NCBI GenBank assembly: GCA_946480345.1 | Contig: CAMLJR010000092.1 | Location: 1 to 11,405, forward strand | Direction of reading: 5' to 3' | From: an uncultured Spongiibacteraceae bacterium | GTDB lineage: Bacteria > Pseudomonadota > Gammaproteobacteria > Pseudomonadales > CAMLJR01 | DNA length: 11,405 bases | Part shown: positions 6,518 through 11,405 of the stretch, one piece after another | Layout: every line of letters begins with the position of its first letter | Position numbering within the stretch: position 1 is the stretch's first letter | The notes under the pieces: model-generated | What the model was told of the DNA's origin: nothing | Seen by the model: the letters and a program-made list of their open reading frames with translations, nothing else | The model's database searches: none | Translations under genes and position numbers: made by a program

Positions 6518-9006
6518 TGCCGCGCGAGATGAAGACTTCCAACACGCCGAAAAGTCTCGGCCATCGCCTGAGCAATCTGTCGATCGGCAGCAAATTGATT
6601 TTGTTGTCGCTCGCCACCAGCCTGATCGGTCTGATCGCGACGATTGCCGCCATCGCCGCTTACGACCAATACAGCATGCGTTCAGTGATTCGCGAAGAAT
6701 TCAGCGTGCTTGCCAACGTTATCGCCAACCGCAGCAGTGCTGCTGTCGTGTTCGAAGATGCAGCGCTCGCGCAAAACAACCTCGGTGCGCTGCAATACCG
6801 CAGCAGCATCGTGCTGGGCTGCATCTATCGCGCTGATTCCGAAAAAGTCGGCGCACCGATATTGCTGGCGAACTTCCACGTCAGCGAAGAACAGACGTGC
6901 CCACCGGTGCAGACACCGACGGCCCAGATAATGGATATCGGTCGTCGCTATCTCGAAGTGCTGCAACCGATCGAGCTCGACAACGCCACCGTCGGCGTCC
7001 TGTTCTTGCGCGCATCGCTCGACGAAACGTACGGTCGCCAGCAGCAAAAACTGCTGATCATGATTCCGGTGGTCATTATCGCGGCGGCCATCGCGGTGCT
7101 GATCGGCACTCTGCTCTCCCGCCATATCTCGCATCCTTTGAAAATGCTCGGCAAGGCCGCAGCGCTGGTCGCGGAGTACGACAATTATTCGATTCGCGCC
7201 GACAAGTTCAGCGACGACGAAGTCGGCCAGGTGGTCGATTCGTTCAACCACATGCTGTCGGTGATCGAACGCGAAGATGCGAATCTGCGCGAAAGCGAGG
7301 AAAAATTCCGACTCATCAGCGAGTCGTCGAAGGTCGGGATTTTTCAACTCGATCGCCACGGCAACTGCATTTATGCCAACGAAGAGATGTGCAAGATTTC
7401 CGGCCTCGGCGGCGATGTGCTGCTCGAACAGGGCTGGTTAAATGCGGTGCATCCCGACGACAAGCGCCGCATCGCCGAGCAGTTCCAACTGCTGATTCAT
7501 AAAAATGCCGGCCACACGAATATCGACTGCTGCCTGATGTTGCCCGATGGCACGTTGAAATGGGTGACAGGCGATGTTGCGCCAATGGTCGACATGAATA
7601 ATGAACAGATCGGATTTTTAGGCACGCTCTCGGATATTTCCGAACTGAAGCAGGCCTACGATCAGCTCGAACAAATGGCGTTTTACGACACGCTCACCGG
7701 CCTTGCCAATCGTCGCCTGTTCCGCAACCGGCTCGAACATATGCTCGGCAATATTCCCCGCACGGGCGCCGGCGTCGCATTGATCCTGATCGATCTCGAT
7801 CACTTCAAGCACGTCAACGATTCGATGGGCCATGATTCGGGCGATGCATTGCTGACCGTGGTGTCGGAGCGACTCAAGCATTGCGTGCGCTTCACCGATA
7901 CCGTCGCACGCCTCGGCGGCGATGAGTTCGCCGTCATTCTGCCGAACGTCCCCGATACGCTAACGGTGTCCGCGATTGCCGACAAAATCCTGCTGGCGCT
8001 GAGCAAACCGGTGCTGCTCGACGATCAGGAGATGAGTATCAGCGCAAGCCTGGGTATTTCGATGGCGCCCGAGGACAGCAATAGCGCCGAAGTGCTGATT
8101 AAAAATGCCGATCTCGCGCTGTATAAAGCGAAAGACGAAGGCCGCAACAATTTCAAATTCTTCACGGCCGAAATGAATACGCTGCTGGTCAAACATTTAA
8201 ATACCGTGCAGCAGCTGCGCGTCGCGATCGATCAGCAATCGTTCATGCTGCAATACCAGCCGCAGATCGATCTGATCAGCGGCCAGCTCGTCGGTTTCGA
8301 AGCGCTGGTGCGCTGGCCGCACCCCGAGCGCGGCATGGTGAGCCCTGCCGAATTCATTCCGGTCGCCGAAGAAACTTCGTTGATTATTCCGCTCGGCCGT
8401 TGGATTCTCCGTACTGCGTGTCGCCAGATGCGCGAACTCAGTGACGCGAAGCTGATAAACAATCGCGCCGTCATGGCAGTGAACTTATCGGTAAAACAAT
8501 TCGAGGATATCCAGCTGGTTAAATTCATCGGCGAAACGCTGATCGAATTTGGCTTACGACCGGCGCAGCTCGAACTTGAACTGACCGAAAGCATGTTGAT
8601 GGAAAACCTCGAAGATACCGTCGATCTGCTGAACAATCTGAAAGCGCTGGGCGTCGGTTTATCGATTGACGATTTCGGCACCGGCTATTCGTCGCTGGGT
8701 TATTTGAAGCGGTTGCCGGTCAACGTCATCAAAGTCGACCGCTCGTTCGTGATGGATATTCCTCGCGATACCGACGATATGGAAATTACCGCCGCCGTAA
8801 TCGCGATGGCGCACAAGCTGCGTTATAAAGTGGTCGCCGAAGGTATCGAAACCGATCAGCAATATAAATTCCTGCGCGAGTCCGGCTGCGATTATGGCCA
8901 GGGTTATTTCTTCAGCCCACCGCTCTCCGCCGATGCACTGGTCGAATACTGCCGCCACTACCAGGCGGAGCTCGAAGACGAGATGAATAACAAACGTAAT
9001 ACCTAG
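6517..9006 (+). CDS. Membrane HAMP-PAS-GGDEF-EAL cyclic-di-GMP enzyme, YfiN-like sensor
   Basis: Inner-membrane protein of 829 residues that can both synthesise and hydrolyse cyclic-di-GMP by motif content. Order: short cytoplasmic tail, TM1 (about 27-49), periplasmic CHASE8-like sensor (about 50-175, with NRSSAAVVFED typical of YfiN-type sensors), TM2 (about 179-201), HAMP (about 202-255), PAS (about 262-380, AVHPDDKRR), GGDEF (about 388-550) and EAL (about 560-815). Cyclase site GGDEF is at 467-471, with inhibitory RxxD (RFTD) at 458-461. EAL catalytic residues are all visible: EAL (595-597), Asn656, the LELTE glutamate, DDFGTG (718-723), Lys739, EGIE (775-778) and Gln795. Start ATG 6517 overlaps the yfiR stop (TGATG) and has AGGAT six bases upstream; GTG 6514 and ATG 6529 are alternatives. 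Co-expression with the YfiR protein suggests periplasmic control of its output. Confidence 0.93.
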   Translation: MPREMKTSNTPKSLGHRLSNLSIGSKLILLSLATSLIGLIATIAAIAAYDQYSMRSVIREEFSVLANVIANRSSAAVVFEDAALAQNNLGALQYRSSIVLGCIYRADSEKVGAPILLANFHVSEEQTCPPVQTPTAQIMDIGRRYLEVLQPIELDNATVGVLFLRASLDETYGRQQQKLLIMIPVVIIAAAIAVLIGTLLSRHISHPLKMLGKAAALVAEYDNYSIRADKFSDDEVGQVVDSFNHMLSVIEREDANLRESEEKFRLISESSKVGIFQLDRHGNCIYANEEMCKISGLGGDVLLEQGWLNAVHPDDKRRIAEQFQLLIHKNAGHTNIDCCLMLPDGTLKWVTGDVAPMVDMNNEQIGFLGTLSDISELKQAYDQLEQMAFYDTLTGLANRRLFRNRLEHMLGNIPRTGAGVALILIDLDHFKHVNDSMGHDSGDALLTVVSERLKHCVRFTDTVARLGGDEFAVILPNVPDTLTVSAIADKILLALSKPVLLDDQEMSISASLGISMAPEDSNSAEVLIKNADLALYKAKDEGRNNFKFFTAEMNTLLVKHLNTVQQLRVAIDQQSFMLQYQPQIDLISGQLVGFEALVRWPHPERGMVSPAEFIPVAEETSLIIPLGRWILRTACRQMRELSDAKLINNRAVMAVNLSVKQFEDIQLVKFIGETLIEFGLRPAQLELELTESMLMENLEDTVDLLNNLKALGVGLSIDDFGTGYSSLGYLKRLPVNVIKVDRSFVMDIPRDTDDMEITAAVIAMAHKLRYKVVAEGIETDQQYKFLRESGCDYGQGYFFSPPLSADALVEYCRHYQAELEDEMNNKRNT

Positions 9007-9010
9007 AACC

Positions 9011-9053
9011 CTCCTTCAAAAACGGGAGCGCAAGCACCGCAATTTTGAAGGAG
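9011..9053. terminator. Hairpin between convergent genes, possible bidirectional terminator
   Basis: CTCCTTCAAAA (9011-9021) and TTTTGAAGGAG (9043-9053) are perfect 11-base inverted repeats around a 21-base loop. It begins five bases after the GGDEF/EAL stop and ends nine bases before the protease stop on the other strand. There is no T-run after the stem on either strand and the loop is long, so it is not a textbook intrinsic terminator. A role in 3'-end protection or as a protein site is also possible. Confidence 0.55.
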
Positions 9054-9062
9054 ATTCTGGAT

Positions 9063-9914
9063 TTAGTTGCCGACACTCGGGAACAGCATTATCCAAAGAA
9101 TATTCACTGCGAAATGACTTAGTACACTGAGCGACAACACACCGGTGCGCCAATACAGAACGCCGTGCAGCAAACCCGCTAACGTGCCGAGTGCGACAAA
9201 TTCCCAGCCGCGATACACATGCACGAGACCGAACAGCACTGCGGTAATCACGATGGCGGGTATCGGCGCGAGGTACAGCATTAATTCGCGCTGTAACGCG
9301 CCGCGGAAAAATAACTCTTCGGCGAAACACACTTCGAGCAAATGCACGAACAGGAACGCCGCTGCGTATTTCGGCAAGGTCGGATCCATCGGATGACCGA
9401 GCAACAACACCAGCAACACGAGTGCGCACAATCCCACCGGCAGAATCCATAAATAACGCCAGTCCTGTTTTTGCGGATGGAATTGCGCCGCGATCAACGC
9501 AAGCAACAAACCCGCGTAGGCCTTATCGATCGGAAAATCGAACGCAAGCAATTTGCTGCCGTATTCCCACCAGCGCGAATATAGCGGCACAGTCGCGATG
9601 CCAGGCACCAGATGAAAGCCTGCGAGCAACCCAAGCACCATGCCGCCATAACGCACCTGCCGCTTCCAGCGCTCGGACAGCGTCAGATAAACCGTGGCAA
9701 CCAGCGTGAACACGATCATCGCGGCGATGGCGGTCGGTAGCGCGACGAAACCGGCGGCGGTAAAGCCCAACAATCCGATCAACATCAGCGCCGCCAGATG
9801 CGGCACGTACTCGCGTTTGCCGGTATCGATCACCAGCAATGCGACCACCACCGCTATGGCATAAAACACCTGCGAGACGGCGAGCAAAATCAATTGCGAT
9901 TGTTCAGCTGACAT
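9063..9914 (-). CDS. CPBP family (CAAX/Abi) intramembrane glutamic protease
   Basis: Polytopic membrane protein of 283 residues with about seven to eight hydrophobic helices. It carries the three conserved motifs of the family: EELFFRG (Glu199, Glu200, Arg204), FGLVH (228-232, His232) and HFAVN (His267, Asn271), which form the membrane-embedded active site of Rce1-type proteases. Bacterial members process or bind membrane substrates and some give bacteriocin immunity; the substrate here is unknown. Start ATG 9912-9914 is ten bases from the stop of the upstream gene, so the two form an operon. A GGAG lies 12 bases before the ATG, a little far for an ideal ribosome binding site. Its partner, a large membrane protein with an outward domain, is a plausible substrate or functional neighbour, but that is inference only. 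Confidence 0.92.
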   Translation of the reverse strand: MSAEQSQLILLAVSQVFYAIAVVVALLVIDTGKREYVPHLAALMLIGLLGFTAAGFVALPTAIAAMIVFTLVATVYLTLSERWKRQVRYGGMVLGLLAGFHLVPGIATVPLYSRWWEYGSKLLAFDFPIDKAYAGLLLALIAAQFHPQKQDWRYLWILPVGLCALVLLVLLLGHPMDPTLPKYAAAFLFVHLLEVCFAEELFFRGALQRELMLYLAPIPAIVITAVLFGLVHVYRGWEFVALGTLAGLLHGVLYWRTGVLSLSVLSHFAVNILWIMLFPSVGN

Positions 9915-9923
9915 TGCGATCGA

Positions 9924-11405
9924 TTACTCCGCGGGCGTTTGTGTGGAAGTGGGTATCGGTGCGGTTTCCGCTACCGGTGGTTTCGAGCGCCATAGATCGC
10001 CGGCCGCGAAAATCTGCCAGCCCCATTTGATCCAGCGCAGCAATGCAAACACCAGCCACATCGACCAGAGCAGCATCGCCAATCGATAAATCCACAGCGG
10101 CACGCTGAACACCAAAGCCTGCGGTAATTGTTCGGCGCTGCGATCCTGATACCACTGATAGAAATAATTCCACGACGCGTTACCGACCACCTGCATATCC
10201 GGTGCGGATAACAAACTACGCGGAATCACCGCCAGCAAATTCATCGCCGCGATTAACGTCAACAACACCAGCCCGACTTGCACGAGGTTGTAACGATAAC
10301 GCTGCTGCGGCAAGCCATAGCGACGCCGCGCTTCGAGCGCGAAGAACCATAACACCACCGGCAAGCTGCCGACCGTTGCGATCGTGCTCATGCCGATACC
10401 GAGCAATAGCCATTGCGTGAGCCCGAGCGGGATCGACAACTGCGCGCGCCGCACGATTTGCGCGAGCACCACCGCCACCATCGCGATAACAACCAGCACG
10501 CCCCAATACAACATCGCGGGACCGAGACGCGGCCCGGCGATCCATAGCGGCCAGCGATCCTGCGGCAGTGTCAATTGCAACGTGATATTGCTGGCAGCGG
10601 TATCGAGCGCGAGCGCCGGCGTGCGCGTAATGGCACCGATGCCGCGCGTCAATTGCCATTGCACATCGATCTGATTTTGCCCCGGCGTCAACGGCAATAC
10701 GATTTTGTCATCGGCGCGCGCCTGACTGACATCCACGCCGTTAACGGCGATGCGCTTGACCTGTGCCGGTTCGGGCAATTGCAGACGATAATCGCCGCCG
10801 GTACTACTGGTGATCGCTAATGTCGCGGTGAAATCGCTGCCACGCTTGCCGGGCTGCAAATGCAATTGCGCATTTTCGACGGTCGTCGTCGCGCCTTTTA
10901 CCGCAGCCGGCTGAGCGGCGCTGACCGTGAGCTTTTCGCCGGGCCACGGCTGCCACACCCAATCTGCGCCGCGCTCGGCTTTAATCGGCGTCAAGCCTTC
11001 GCCAGCGACATGCCAGCGCGGCGACGGTGCAACAATCCAGCTTTCTACCCACGGCGAATTGTCGGCGGCTTGCAATTGCAGTTGCTTGGCCGGTTTCAAC
11101 ACCGAGCGCCATTCGAGCGTTGGCTGTTGCGAACCGAGGCTGACTGCAACCTTGCCGTTATTTGCCTCGACGTTACCGCCGATAATCGCTTCGCCCGGCA
11201 ACAAAGGAATCGATAGATTGATCGCGCCTTGCTCGGGCGCAATGCGTTCGACACGCGTCGTGACGATCCAGTCGAGATCGAGATTCAGCACGCGCGTCAC
11301 GCGCACGAACGGTTGCGCCGGCGGTTGCTGCAAGCTATCGCGCGCCGCGCTGCGTTCGCGCTTCTGCAACTGCAATGCGTTTGCGCTTAGCTGCCGATTG
11401 TTGAT
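9924..11405 (-). CDS. Unidentified membrane protein, C-terminal part (5' end off the right edge)
   Basis: I do not recognise this family. The frame is open to the right edge (493 residues visible), so the real start is outside the window. The first 285 or so visible residues look like an extracytoplasmic, beta-rich region with short strands and many Pro, Gly and Trp-containing turns (LNLDLDWIV, PLLPGEAIIGGNVE, WVWQPWPGEKL, LPLTPGQNQIDVQW). They are followed by hydrophobic segments at roughly 297-320, 328-357, 372-394 and 431-461, then a Pro/Thr-rich tail ending PTSTQTPAE. The topology fits a large periplasmic domain anchored by a C-terminal helical bundle. It lies nine bases upstream of the CPBP protease gene and is probably co-transcribed with it. 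Codon use looks like its neighbours, with no sign of recent transfer. Confidence 0.8.
   Translation of the reverse strand: MNNRQLSANALQLQKRERSAARDSLQQPPAQPFVRVTRVLNLDLDWIVTTRVERIAPEQGAINLSIPLLPGEAIIGGNVEANNGKVAVSLGSQQPTLEWRSVLKPAKQLQLQAADNSPWVESWIVAPSPRWHVAGEGLTPIKAERGADWVWQPWPGEKLTVSAAQPAAVKGATTTVENAQLHLQPGKRGSDFTATLAITSSTGGDYRLQLPEPAQVKRIAVNGVDVSQARADDKIVLPLTPGQNQIDVQWQLTRGIGAITRTPALALDTAASNITLQLTLPQDRWPLWIAGPRLGPAMLYWGVLVVIAMVAVVLAQIVRRAQLSIPLGLTQWLLLGIGMSTIATVGSLPVVLWFFALEARRRYGLPQQRYRYNLVQVGLVLLTLIAAMNLLAVIPRSLLSAPDMQVVGNASWNYFYQWYQDRSAEQLPQALVFSVPLWIYRLAMLLWSMWLVFALLRWIKWGWQIFAAGDLWRSKPPVAETAPIPTSTQTPAE

Noticed and set aside
6682..7359. Minus-strand frame of 225 codons
   Set aside because: It is antisense to the sensor, HAMP and PAS part of the GGDEF/EAL gene, which is clearly the real one.

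Overview
The window looks like chromosomal DNA of a moderately GC-rich Gram-negative bacterium, probably a gammaproteobacterium. That placement is an inference from the gene families (YfiR-type periplasmic protein, multidomain GGDEF/EAL enzymes, a CPBP membrane protease). No rRNA, tRNA or marker gene fixes the taxon. I see no insertion sequence, integrase, CRISPR array or phage gene. Coding density is high except for one 543-base intergenic region.

Layout, left to right. (1) 1-2714, minus strand: a large sensory cyclic-di-GMP protein, GAF-PAS-PAS-GAF-GGDEF-EAL, running off the left edge. Its frame is intact for about 900 codons except for one in-frame TGA at 2442-2444, inside the first GAF domain. 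(2) 2898-3668, plus: a PdxJ-type pyridoxine 5'-phosphate synthase, transcribed divergently from the first gene. (3) 3688-5437, minus: a two-gene unit, a classical short-chain dehydrogenase followed 31 bases later by an HSL-family esterase, convergent with pdxJ. (4) 5438-5980: a long divergent intergenic region with three 19-base direct repeats just upstream of the dehydrogenase and several small palindromes in its middle. (5) 5981-9006, plus: a YfiR-family periplasmic protein translationally coupled to a membrane-bound CHASE-like/HAMP/PAS/GGDEF/EAL protein. (6) 9011-9053: a perfect 11-base-pair hairpin between convergent genes. (7) 9063 to the right edge, minus: a CPBP (CAAX-type) intramembrane protease preceded, 9 bases away, by the C-terminal half of an unidentified membrane protein that continues past the edge.

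The main theme is cyclic-di-GMP signalling. Two large GGDEF/EAL proteins lie in the window. One (right) is membrane-bound, has full catalytic motif sets for synthesis and hydrolysis plus an inhibitory RxxD site, and is paired with a YfiR-like periplasmic regulator. The other (left) appears soluble, has a GGDEF without the RxxD site, and seems to carry a nonsense mutation. The metabolic genes between them (vitamin B6 synthesis; alcohol/ketone oxidoreduction with ester hydrolysis) show no obvious functional link to the signalling genes. The most unusual points are the lone TGA in an otherwise intact gene, the triple repeat before the dehydrogenase, the YfiR plus dual-domain effector pairing, the divergent PdxJ subtype, and the protease/unknown-membrane-protein pair at the right edge.
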